This document shows, in pieces, positions 19,356 through 30,030 of a stretch of 64,000 bases of DNA. Position 1 is the stretch's first letter. The number at the start of each line of letters is the position of its first letter. This stretch comes from Mytilus edulis (lineage: Eukaryota > Mollusca > Bivalvia > Mytilida > Mytilidae), in assembly GCF_963676685.1 (NCBI RefSeq), contig NC_092354.1, positions 15,816,746 to 15,880,745 on the forward strand, read 5' to 3'. Both the position numbers and the translations under genes were made by a program. A model generated the notes under the pieces. That model did not search any database, was not told the origin of the DNA, and worked only from the letters and a program-made list of their open reading frames with translations.

Positions 19356-20044
19356 TATTTGGTTATTGCTATCTCATTAACGTATACTAGTTCCACCATT
19401 TCATTAAAAAATATAGATAAAGTATGTTAGTACTTTTTAAACCACTAGTATAAACTGGGTAAAAAGGGGAGCGTAATTTCGGCTATGTTGTATTTAAATT
19501 GTAAGCAAACATGTTTAGTTAAACTGTACAGATACCTTGTTAAAATGTCATTTTCTATGAGCATTAAAACTTATATTTTGTCTCTAAATATCTAAATATG
19601 CATAAAATACTTGCAACTGGAAAATACGCAATCAATAGTCTAAAATCAATTTATTCCGCACAAATGTTAAAACATTAAAACTGGTATGTTCTTTCTTAAT
19701 ATGCATGAAATACGGCAACTGGACAATACGCAATCAACAGTCTAAAGTTAATTTATCCAGTACAACTGTGAAACATTAAAACTTGTATACCAGAAAATTG
19801 TTTATTGTAAGTTTTTATGTGTACCTGGTTTTCTTTTTCTTCCATCTTTAATACTTGGCAGCTCTGTACGTTTTCACTTGTCAAATTTATTTCCTAAAAA
19901 ATATTAGTATTTAACATATTAGTATAAAATCAGCATTATGCACTAATTATACCAATACAAATTAGTTCTGTATTTCGTTTCTATAAATAAGGCCGTTAAT
20001 TTTCTCGTTTGAATTGTTTTAAATTGTCATTTATTGTCATTTAT

Positions 20045-20165
20045 GGGCTTTGTTTATTGTAAAAGGCCCTACGGTGACCTTTAGTTGTTAATTTAATTTC
20101 TCTGTCGTTTTGGTCTCTTGTGCAGAGTTGTCTCATTGGTAATCATACTGCATCTTCTTTTTTAT
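20045..20165 (-). repeat. SINE-like repeat, minus orientation, in Ginger left arm
   Basis: CTACGGTGACCTTTAGTTGT, GGTCTCTTGTGCAGAGTTGT, CTCATTGGTAATCATACTGC. A near copy is at 24430-24535 inside the Harbinger. Confidence 0.75.
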
Positions 20166-20569
20166 AGTTTAGAATCAAAAGCAAGCGTATTTAAGCAGTA
20201 TATATATTTTTTTTTCATTCATTAATGCGTGATTTAAAATTATACATGAAGTTTATACTGATATAGATCACAAACAGTGGTCATTTTTAAAAATACTTGG
20301 CCAAAACATGTTCAAATATTGAAATGCTTAATATATGATCTAATATATATGATCTTATATAACAGGGGTCTGTTGTTCAACTTGTCGTTAAATTAAACGA
20401 GTCGTTAAATTTTACTAATCACTGCGTTAAATTTAAGCAGTCCATTATCATGTTGTTCAACTTGTCGTTAAATTTAACGAGTCGTTTAAAATTGTCAAAG
20501 TGTCGTTATATTTAATCGACCTCATTGAGGATGATTAAATTTTAATCAGTTGATTAACCTCAATCTAAG

Positions 20570-23350
20570 ATGGCTGTCAATGTTTTGTTTCAACCACCTG
20601 TTGTAGGAAGAGAGCGACATTTTCGCGGTTTTGACCCTCTAGAAAGGGAATTTTCTGATGAGGAGCTAAGGCAGAGATATAGATTTGGCAGAGAGACCAT
20701 TGGGTACCTGTCAGATTTAATGAGAGGGGATCTGGAGCGTGGGACAAACAAGGAGACAGCCCTTTCAGTGGAACAACAGGTTATGATTGCCTTGAGGTTT
20801 TATGGAAGTGGATCACACTTGCAAGTAGTTGGGGACACGATGGGATTTGACAAGTCAACTGTGTCTCGGGTGATTGACCGTGTGACAGATTCATTAGTTG
20901 CCATGAAGGATGACTTCATATCGTGGCCAGATAATCAGAGGAAGAATGTGATAAGGGCTGGTTTTTATGAAAAGGCTGGCTTTCCAAACGTGGTTGGATG
21001 CATTGACGGGACTCACATACGGATTACTGGGCCTAGCATTGATGAACCAGCATTTGTTAACCGAAAGGGGTTCCATAGCATCAACGTACAAGCCATTTGT
21101 GACCATGAAGGTAATTTAAAACACTGTATTATACCTATTTTATGTTTACAACATGCTTTGTGTGCGTCCTTTTTCTTGACATCTTCATTCGTCCTTGACC
21201 ATATATACATGGCTGGTTTTCTGTTGAACTGGTTTTCAGCTTATATGAAAATCGATGGATAAAGAAAGACAACGCAATCTTGACATATACTGTAGACTCG
21301 ATCATGAGTTGCTTTTTACCAGAGACATATACATGATATACATGATATATACACATAATTTGTCTCAGTTTTTACCGTTTCACTTTTAAATATGCTGAAT
21401 CGAATGAACTGCTAAGAGTTTATGAACATAAATTTATTGATCAAAATAGTTATAAAGATTTGCCCACCCACCCCTTATCTGCTTTAGGTAGAATTTGTCA
21501 CAGTCAGGCTTATAAACTTGTGAAACGTCAACAAATAGTGTGCCCCATGTAGTTTGAAGAAATTCTAGATCTACCTCAAAATGTTTCTGTGAGAAGCCCC
21601 CCCCCTCCCCCCCCCCCCCAAAAAAAAACCAACTAAAAAAAAAACCATACAAAACTGAAAAACACAAAACAAAAAAATAAGTGTCCAATCTGTCATCCAA
21701 ATATCAAGTTCGCCTACCCATTCTTTTCGGTTGGGAAATAGTGACCAGTCCTTTAAAAATAAGCCAGTCATTGTTCATTTTTTTTAAATGTTAAGGGAGC
21801 ATATTTCTTCGATCCTCGATGTATTGTTTATCTGAATTGTTTATACTATACATATTTTGCTTTCATCACATTGCAAATTCGGCTAATATTTTAATGACTC
21901 GAACTATAATGAACAAACTACATGCATGCACATAAAAGAAGATGTGGTAATGATTGCTAATGGGACATATCTCCACAAGAGATTAAATGACACAGAAATA
22001 AACAGCTTTATTCACAATCACTGACTCGCCGTTTGCCTTGACAAATGAATTATGGAACTACTTTTTTCCACTTAATTATCATATTTTTGTTTAAAGGTAG
22101 ATTCACCAACATCAGTGCTAGGTGGCCAGGATCAGCACATGATTCTCACGTTTTCAGAACCTCAGCCATAGGACAACATCTTGAGAATGGATATCGAGGA
22201 ATTGGACAAGGTGTATTGTTAGGAGACAGTGGCTATCCCTGCAGACAGTTTTTGCTGACACCATACAGACAACCAGCTGCTGGTAGAGGTCACGCAAGGT
22301 TTAACAGAAGACATTGCTCAACAAGGTCAACAATAGAAAGGACATTTGGAATATGGAAGAAGCGTTTTCACATTCTAGGATCAGAGGTACAATTCAATTC
22401 TTTACAAATAAATATAGTAGTAATATGAATATTTGACATGGTGTATGCCCTTATATTTTAAAAGTCATGTTTTTTTTCTTGTGAGACTGCTGTCTACTAA
22501 ATCTCTCATTAGTACATTTTTCGATATCTCTTTTCAGTTAAGGTCTTCATAATGGTCCCCTTCTCTGTCTTTTGGTTATAGCTACTGTACGTTTTTTTTT
22601 TGCTGACCACAGTTTGGTTGCCTATAATTGCTTACATCCACTTCATTTTAACTTTGCAGGATACATACAGTTAAGTTATAAAATTAACAATCACTCCAAA
22701 TCTCCTGATTTTTATTACGTAATAAAACCCGAAAATAAAAAATGAAAAATCAGTTGTATATTAAAGGGCTGATAAAACTGACCTCAGTTAAATATCAAGC
22801 CAGGACAAGAACACAATGATCGACAATTTATCACACAGATCAAAACCCTAAAATTATACGGATAACAGGGATCCAGTTGGAAAATTGGTAATGTTAGTTC
22901 GGTTACTTCATGTAGTCCTGTTTGGGGTAACTGCTCCAAGTTAGTCATTACTGTAACTTTATTAAATCGTGAATGCTACAGTACATCATCAGTTGGACAG
23001 TTTGTTCAGCTTTATGTCTGATTTGGTCCTTTTTTTAATTAAATTATAGTGTTTTTGTAATAAATTTACTTATTCATGAGCAATGTTAATTCATGCTACA
23101 TACAAATAGTAATTCTGTCACACTTTAAAATAAACGTTTTTAAATTGTATTCCAGATCCGAATGAAACCTGATAAAGCTTGCAGAATCATCATTGCTTGT
23201 GGTATTCTGCACAATATTGCCATCATGAGGAATGAACCTGAAGTTGCAGAAGAACAATTGATTGACAATCAACCTCAGATGCCACCCTATAATGGTCCAC
23301 AGGACGGAAAAGGCATACGGGACCATTTTGCTACCACTTTTTTTGCCTAA
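20570..23350 (+). CDS. HARBI1-type DDE transposase of the Harbinger element
   Basis: Exons 20570-21110, 22097-22386 and 23156-23350. Donors GTAATT and GTACAA, acceptors TTTAAAG and ATTCCAG; phases 1 and 0 match. The product is 341 residues, close to the usual length of about 350. An N-terminal helix-turn-helix-like part ([20 protein letters not shown]) is followed by the DDE nuclease: first Asp in [10 protein letters not shown], second in [13 protein letters not shown], third acidic residue in [15 protein letters not shown] polyadenylation word AATAAA overlaps the stop (23349-23354). It would cut and paste the element with the help of the partner protein encoded opposite. No frame break was found. 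Confidence 0.9.
21111..22096. other. First intron of the transposase gene
   Basis: Contains a C-run/A-run near 21595-21630 and a SINE-like fragment at about 21935-22040 (AGAAGATGTGGTAATGATTG). Open frames on the minus strand here are artefacts of the homopolymers. Confidence 0.6.
22387..23155. other. Second intron of the transposase gene
   Basis: AT-rich sequence bounded by the GTACAA donor and ATTCCAG acceptor. No repeat or exon recognised. Confidence 0.5.
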
Positions 23351-23876
23351 TAAATTGCATGTTTTTATTTTTCCATATTTTCATAAATTGTCTTTCATTA
23401 AAAAAATGAGGAAATTTGAAAATAGTAACAAATCTTTGTATGATCAGTTTGACAATGTGTTGAGAGAGGAAGTGTGCATTTTCGCGACTTCAATACTGGT
23501 ATAGTAAATGGTGAGCAGTTAGTCGCCTATGAAATCAAAAACCCAGTAGTCAGGAACCTGTTTTTCAGTACAAGAATAAGAATATGTGGTATGATTGCCA
23601 ATTGATTATATCAATTACCACATGGAAAAAAAATTATTATTTAAATGCCCAAAAAATGCATAAGCCATGGCCGACAGTGCAAGGACTGTATAGCCAAATT
23701 TTTTTGATTCATGTATCACTATTTTTTGAATGATGGAGGTGCAATATGTGGCTAAATTGTAATTACTGGTCTATTTTCTTTTACATAGGAGTGTGCACAC
23801 AAAATTAAATGAATGTGTTGGCCTCATAGTAATTTCTGAAATACAAATCAACAATATAACAATGAATTTAATACAT

Positions 23877-26083
23877 TTAATACATAGAGGCAAGTGCCTG
23901 AGAGAGTGTAACTGGTTCAGAATTGCCACCCACTAACTTCTGCAACAGCTCAATTTGTAGTTCCAGTTTGTTCCTCTCCAAGTCCATATGCACTTTCTGC
24001 TTCTCTTGGATTTCTAGTTTACCTTGCAGTGCACGATACTGCATGTCGTGAATATCCTGCACTGTTACCTTTTTCAAAGGTGTTCTCACTGTCCTACAAA
24101 TAATAAAAACATAATGAATTCTGTAAAAGATCGATTAATTTTACACCTCTTTTTATTGATCGATTCAACGTCATAGTTCCATCAAATAACCAGTCAGAAT
24201 ATGTCACGTTTTCCGGCTTGAAATATGTGAATAGGTGGGGGAAACTGTCAGAAAAATATATGAAAATGTAAAAAAAGAAAACTTGAAGTATTGACCAAAT
24301 AATCTAGCGGAACCTGTTTCCACAACACATTTTCAAAGAGTTCTTGTATACATCCCCATAGTACGGTAGAAAAATATTTTTTTTAAATCTAAAATTTCGG
24401 GAAAATATTCATTCTACTTATGAACTAAAAATCGTTTTTGTTGAAGGTGGCTTACGGTGACCTTCAGTTGTTAATTTCTGGTCTCTTGTGGGGAGCTGTC
24501 TCATTGGCAATTATACCACATCTTCTTTTTTTACATTTACAACTTACTTCTGCTTGTCTGTCCTATCTGTTTGTTCTTGAATATGTGGAACGACTGTTTG
24601 TGTCAGGATGGGGTCATATCCTGAAAGCAGAGACGGACTTGGTGGACTGGAGGGGGGTGGACTGTCCCTTATCAGAGATGCTGCAGATTCATACAAATCC
24701 TGGCTGGCATCTTCTTCCGGCAAAGTGGCATTGATAGATGGTTGATCTGTAATAAATGATAACAAAATTATTCGTTGATACTGTGTTTGGGTATATTTTA
24801 TTAATTCTAAAAAGGGGGGGGGGGCAATTGAAAAGGCATACTATCATCATTCAATTAAATTCAGATACAATTACTTTAAATTTCAAGATAAAAATATTGC
24901 ACAAGACTAATTAAGACCCTATTTCAACCCTTTTCAGATTATCAAGGGTCTCAGCTATAAACTAATATGTGTTCCCGTCTAGGTTCAGTCTGCAACAACA
25001 AATTGATCAACTTTATTCCGGATTTATGACAACCAGTCCGTATCTGTTTTAATATTATAAATCATGACTGGTTTTCGGTCGAAATTAGCTATTGCGGTTC
25101 CCTTTAATCAATCAACAGATACCAGTTTAAAGACGACTTGGCGGGCACTTGCAGCCACTTGTGAACTAATGTTGAAAATAATACTTTAAAACTGTTATCA
25201 GTTTAAGCAAATGCAATCTTTCAATAGTATATCAAGTGGAAAACCTTCAAACCAACAAGAAACATGTTGGCAATCATTTAATGATCGAAAATATTGGTTA
25301 AAATAAATTGTTATCAGTCACGTGATATCAGTTGGGAATTCCCCTACTTGTTGTGACGGCGGAGCAGACGAAACTTTACCAAAATTTAAGAAAGGAAACT
25401 ATGTATCCCGGTATTAAAAAGGATACAAATATTTGTGTTAATTTCATTGAAAATTAACAATAACAATAAAAAGAACCTTCAAAACAAAATTTAGCCAAAA
25501 AATGTTTGTTTTTATATGATAAGTAAAAACATGTTAAGTGAAACTGATCAAGTTACTTTTTACAAAGTTCAATAAAAAGGGTAGAGCCTTGAGAAGTTCT
25601 AGTTAAGGGGAAAACACATTTGGGGATTTATTTCAAAGTGTTAAAAAATATTTACTTACTTGTCTGGAATGATTCAGTTTCAAGTCCACCCTGAATCCCC
25701 CTGAAGCTGGTGGTGTCCTTCATAAGATGGATAACTTTTTCTACTGCAGAGCTAGGTTGTTTTGGAGCTGGTCCTCCCCCAGTTTTGAACAACTCACTCC
25801 TGTGAGTTGTGTACACAGCCTTGGCCACTCTTGTGGTATTCCTCCACTTGTTCCTAACTTCTGTGGCTGTACGGATGGCAACTCCAAGAGAATTGACTTT
25901 TATGGCTATGTCATCCCATACCTTCTTCTTCAACTGGTTGGTCACTGTATTAGTAAGTTTTCCATTAATTACACTAGAGTGTTTCTCTACTAGTTGCTGG
26001 ATCAGGTCTTCCTCTGCCACAGTGAAGTTGGTCTTCTTCAGTCTTTTAAGTTTACTTGGGTTTTGTTCAGTAGATTCAGCCAT
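23877..26083 (-). CDS. Myb/SANT-like DNA-binding partner protein of the Harbinger element
   Basis: Exons on the minus strand: 26083-25660, 24746-24548, 24093-23877. All donors are GTAAGT; acceptors are TATTACAG and TTTGTAG. Phases 1 and 2 match and give 279 residues from ATG 26083. Residues 20-85 form a Myb/SANT-like trihelix (FTVAEEDLIQQLVEKH ... KKKVWDDIAIKV ... ATEVRNKWRN), of the type found in NAIF1 and Harbinger Myb proteins. The middle is Pro/Ser-rich and acidic. The C-terminal exon is a predicted coiled coil (KLEIQEKQKVHMDLERNKLE). In known Harbinger systems this partner brings the transposase to the nucleus and transposon ends; the role here is inferred. Confidence 0.85.
24430..24535 (-). 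repeat. SINE-like repeat beside the middle exon of the Myb-like gene
   Basis: GTGGCTTACGGTGACCTTCA, GGTCTCTTGTGGGGAGCTGT, CTCATTGGCAATTATACCAC. Its edge lies a few bases from the exon end at 24548, so it sits at the donor side of the intron. Confidence 0.7.
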
Positions 26084-26394
26084 TGTTGTACAGACATGAT
26101 GCTCCAGAACAATGCATGATGGGTTGGTTTTATTTAATCACTTGATTAATCAGTTGATTAAATTTTAATTCATTGATTATTTAATCGACACGTTAAATAT
26201 TGTTGAACAACAGAAAATAAACGACTCGTTATGTAACGACTGGTTAAAAGATTTAATGACTCGTTAAATTTAATCAATCGTTAAAATAACGACAAGTTGA
26301 ACAACAGACCCCTGATAATTAGATCATTAAAAAATTAAGTAAAAATGCAAGAAAAAATACATTATTATTGGTTAAGTTATAAAAAAATAACATG

Positions 26395-28674
26395 TTATTG
26401 TTTATAAACTCGGGGTATTATACATACTATATTCTTTTCAGGTGTTTTATCTTTCATTACACAGTCTTGCTGCGTGTTAACTTCATTTGTTTGGTCTTCA
26501 GTTATATCCTTGGTAGGCGATGAGATGTCTTCCAGTAGTTGTAAAGTTTCTAAAATTAAAAACTTATTAATTACTTTTACAGACAATAATAAAATAATAC
26601 TAGCAGTTTACTCTAAAATTTACTAATTATTGTTGGCATTTATAAATTATTTTTTTTTGCAATTTCGAATACGGTTTGTGTTTGGTAGGTTTTTTTTTAT
26701 TTATAGGATTCTACAGTTTTGACTCAAATAAGATAAAAGAAGTAATTGTGTATGTGTTAATTTGAGAAGTTCTTTTTAAAATTTTTACACGTTAAATGCG
26801 CGAGGATGTATTTTTCAATAAGAATTTAATAAAGATTAGGGTTAAGTAAACGCAGATAAGGGTTAGGTTAGTTAAGTATTGGTTAGAACAATTTATACAC
26901 TTTAGTGAAGTAAATCAAAGAATCACCGGATAAACGCTTTACACCAGTTTCTTTCCCCTTTTAGCAAGAAGAACTTTTCAAAAGACTTATATGTATATAA
27001 GTAATTTTGCTTTGCTACCTTTAAGCAGCTTCCGGTACTGATTTACTTTACGGCTATTAAATGTAGTACTAACAAAAATATTCAAACACGTGCACATCAG
27101 ATACAAATTTATAATTTACGAAGACAACTAAAAGGGAAAGCAATACCTTTCAAGATAATTTAGTTTTTAATTTTGTTTTATCCCATCATTTGAAGTTTAA
27201 AGTATTTAAGCAAGTAGATTTAATTGCAATAGTATATTAAGTTGAATACCTTGTAATGATAGCTGTTCATCATACTCGTCAGTTACCGTATCTACAATTT
27301 TTTCCTGTTCATTGTTTTCTGTATTACTTTCACACTCATTTTCTTCTTCGCCGTCAACATCAAGATGAGTGTTTCTTAAAAACAATCTTTCTTCTTCAGT
27401 TAAATTTTGGTATGGTATCTGAAATATACACAAGTTTATTATAATACTTTATAACTATTTCTATTTATGTTACGGTTATATAATCATAGTGTATCATTCT
27501 GTCATGACGGGAAATTTTATAGCTTAACTTTTTGCGTCCTTAACATGCATGGAATATTTGTCACTGGACGTTCATGAATCAGCAACCAACTATCAATTGT
27601 TATCTAGAGATTTATAGCAATACTTTTACCATAAAATAAAAAATAATGTTGACCTATTGCACCTTTGATAATTAAAGTTTAAGATATATAAAATATTTTT
27701 TTTGTATCTTAAGATATAGGAAAGTTTAAAACTAAATACAAAATAAAAAATTGTTACTGAGTTAACTCTGTTGTTGTATGTATAGTAGAAATGTGGAAGT
27801 TCTTCAACCCAATCTTTCACAGTGCTCATTTTTACACGAAAAAAAGTAGTCATTGTCCGGTTAAATCTTTCAACTCTCCCTTGACTCTGTGGATGGTACG
27901 GCCTGCCATGTATTTGTTTTGACTTAAACTCCTCAACGACTCCTTCTAGATCCTTATTAGTAAATTCTTTGCCATTATCTGATTGTAAAATACGCGGTGC
28001 ACCATACAAGTAAATATATTTAAGTACAATGTCAGCAATTTCCTTTGCCGTTTTGGTTTTTGTGGCACATCCAAACGCAAACCTGGAATAAAAGTCTAGA
28101 ATGTTGCAGACGTAATTAAATCCTTTGTAACAAGGCATTTTTTTAAGTCTATCTGCCATCGACTATTTGGATAAGTGGCTGGAATTGGTCTTCTTGTCCT
28201 TGTTGTTTTAGGAAGTTCCACAGCTGCATTACAGCTAGAGCAGGTAATTTCATTTTTAAATAAGATTTTAATACTCTCTCTTCCTACGGGAAAAACAGCA
28301 TGTCTAATTGTTTCATAAATAGTATAATTTTTCCTGTGATCTGTTTCGTGATTCGTCTTAATAATTTGTATAAGCTCTAACTTGGTTACGCATCTTCTAT
28401 GCCCAACATTTAGGCTTTTACTTCTTCTGTAAACTTGTTTTGTTTCTTTGTATACAATTGTATATATTTTTTTATCATTCTTTCTGTTACACCTTTTACC
28501 ATTTCTGAAATTTTTCTAGGTCCCCATTTTGAATTTTCTTCTTTCAATTCAGTTACTCTTTTAATTTCCGGTAGTTGAGCCCAAAATACTTCTGCATTTA
28601 TGTCTTTCGATAGCGTTTTTTTTTTTTTTTTTAGAGTCTAAACGAAACCCGACATCTTCAATTGTGTCTCCCAT
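26395..28674 (-). pseudogene. Ginger/GIN-like integrase-transposase gene, frame broken at homopolymers
   Basis: Start ATG at 28674 (MGDTIEDVGFRLDSK). Downstream are an H2C2 zinc-binding region (HE..H, then CSSC near 28225) and a retroviral-type integrase core: first Asp in RWQID, second in LQSDNGKEF, Glu in QGRVERFNR, exactly 35 residues after the second Asp. The integrase exon ends at 27758 (phase 0). It joins an acidic exon, 27418-27250 (NLTEEERLFLRN), then a last exon, 26549-26395, in phase 1. The reading frame slips at three A/T runs: 28616-28632 (17 bases), 28471-28477 and 28138-28144 (7 bases each). These may be true decay or assembly indels. No restored sequence is given. Confidence 0.78.
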
Positions 28675-28734
28675 ATTGAAATTGCCGTCAACGTTATTGA
28701 CGTCATTAAAGACACATCAGCGCAAAAAGACACG

Positions 28735-28895
28735 AGACCTTTTGGCGTTTTTAAAACAGTAGACACGTTTGGGCGAATAACAATAATCGGGCACGTTTGG
28801 GGGTTATGAAATCGGACACGTTTGGGCAACGTTTAATAATAACGGACACGTTTGTGGGAATCGGACACGTTTTGGGGAAAGGACACGTTTGGGAG
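28735..28895. repeat. Right subterminal array of GGACACG motifs
   Basis: GGACACGTTT or GACACGTTTGGG at about 28751, 28791 (GGCACG), 28815, 28844, 28863 and 28881, inverted relative to the left array at 19175-19355. The outer 58 bases match the left end closely. Confidence 0.85.
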
Positions 28896-29429
28896 TGTTA
28901 CATATTTACATGTGAAGTCATTTTTAATAGGCTTGATACATTCGTGGGACGCAAAGATCATTATTATATTGTCCTGTATTTTTGTTCCGACGTAAATAAA
29001 TTGAAGGTGTTCTCTGTTAATTTGTGGTTGACATGTTTAAATGTACTATTTTAGTATGTATTTATGAAAATTCTGTCCTGAAAGTTGTTGCATTTATTTG
29101 TACTGTCACGTGATGTTGTAATTAAATTGGTATTTCTAATATTTCCATAAAAGCGGGAGATTCGGCTGGCCAATCAACCAGGATCAACTCACCATGTCCA
29201 TTATCAATTCAGGAACATAGTCCGTTTCTATGTATGTTGGGAGAATGTTACTGTAGCAGTTCAGTGTTTCTGTTGTTTCGCTTTTATAGCTGATGTGTTT
29301 CCCTCAGGTTTGGTTTGTGACCCGGATTTGGTTCAGGTAAAACGAATGGTGAACAACAGTATACTCCTTGCCTTTACTGGAAAACGTTAGACTGAGTAAC
29401 CTGAACCCTTTAAAACTTGCCTTATAACT

Positions 29430-29700
29430 GATATTCATGTTAACACCGAAGTGCTGACTACTGGGCTGAATTATCATTTAGTACGCCAGATGCGCGTTTC
29501 GTCTACATAAGACTCATCAGTGACGCTCAAATCAAATTGTAAAAAACCCAATAAATTCAGTTTTTAACAGGATATTTATAAAACTTGCCATATATTTTAT
29601 ATTTATGTCAACACCGAAGTGCTGACTAATGTGCTGATGATACCCTAGGAGACGAACAAAACGTCCATCAGCAGTGGCATCGACCCAGTGGTGTAAATAG
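29430..29700 (-). repeat. Hammerhead repeat adjoining the reverse-transcriptase remnant
   Basis: A minus-strand hammerhead at 29483-29526 has intact CTGATGA, stem II (GTCT/AGAC) and GAAAC, but stem III is weakened (GCGCATC). The body to 29700 ends GGCATCGACCCAGTGGTGTA and contains a second conserved hairpin near 29631-29668. Confidence 0.8.
29483..29526 (-). ncRNA. Hammerhead ribozyme motif with stem III change
   Basis: Core and stem II as in the other copies. The cleavage triplet reads AUC and one stem III pair is lost (C-A). Activity is doubtful. Confidence 0.6.
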
Positions 29701-30030
29701 TTATCAAGGAGCCCTTCCAAAAAACAGGGTAACCTTAGGTTATCAGAGGTCTGTAAGGATATGTGAAGTGGTCGTTTCCTTATCAATGCCGACGATTTGT
29801 TGAAACAGTCTACCTTCAAATTCAACAAATATGTTGTAAATAAGAAAACTTCAGCATCATCATACTGATCATTTTTTTCTTGTGTAGCATGTTTGACCTT
29901 TTTGTTCACTATTATCAAAATGTGTCGTATGTTATCCCAAAGTAATGACTGTATAGTGTATGCTACTATTCTTATAGTGAAAAATACAACAAATAAACCT
30001 TTTCCTCTGATTTTAAAGTGATGCGTCTTT

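Larger units (their letters stand above)
20363..26313 (+). mobile_element. PIF/Harbinger transposon, apparently complete, nested in the Ginger-like element
   Basis: Perfect 27-bp terminal inverted repeats: left starts CAGGGGTCTGTTGTTCAACT at 20363, right end is its inverse ending CCCCTG at 26313. The subterminal motif TGTTGTTCAACTTGTCGTTA is repeated within the left end, with matching AACGA and GACTCGTTAAATTTAA words at the right. Flanks are TAA on the left and ATAA on the right, compatible with the 3-bp TAA-type duplication of this superfamily if one terminal base changed. It carries the two proteins such elements use: a HARBI1 transposase on the plus strand and a Myb/SANT-like protein on the minus strand, both open. 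Confidence 0.9.
19166..28901 (-). mobile_element. Ginger/GIN-like DNA transposon (9.7 kb including a nested Harbinger)
   Basis: Left end GTAACACCCAGAAACGTGTC and the inverted right end GTAACACTCCCAAACGTGTC continue as inverted repeats through CCGATTCCCACAAACGTGTC. The direct repeat ATATT flanks both ends (19161-19165 and 28902-28906); its outer bases overlap a possible TGT...ACA terminus. The element's gene is a minus-strand integrase with H2C2 and D,D35E signatures. Integrase-bearing cut-and-paste transposons of this sort are known as Ginger/GIN. About 5.95 kb of the span is a later Harbinger insertion, so the element was about 3.8 kb before. The family within Ginger is not settled. Confidence 0.82.

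Noticed and set aside
21434-21771. Gly/Phe-rich minus-strand frames
   Set aside because: Products of a C-run and A-run in the transposase intron.
29631-29668. Hammerhead on the plus strand from CTGATGA and a later AAAAC
   Set aside because: The segments do not form stem II and stem I properly; the block is better described as a nested hairpin.
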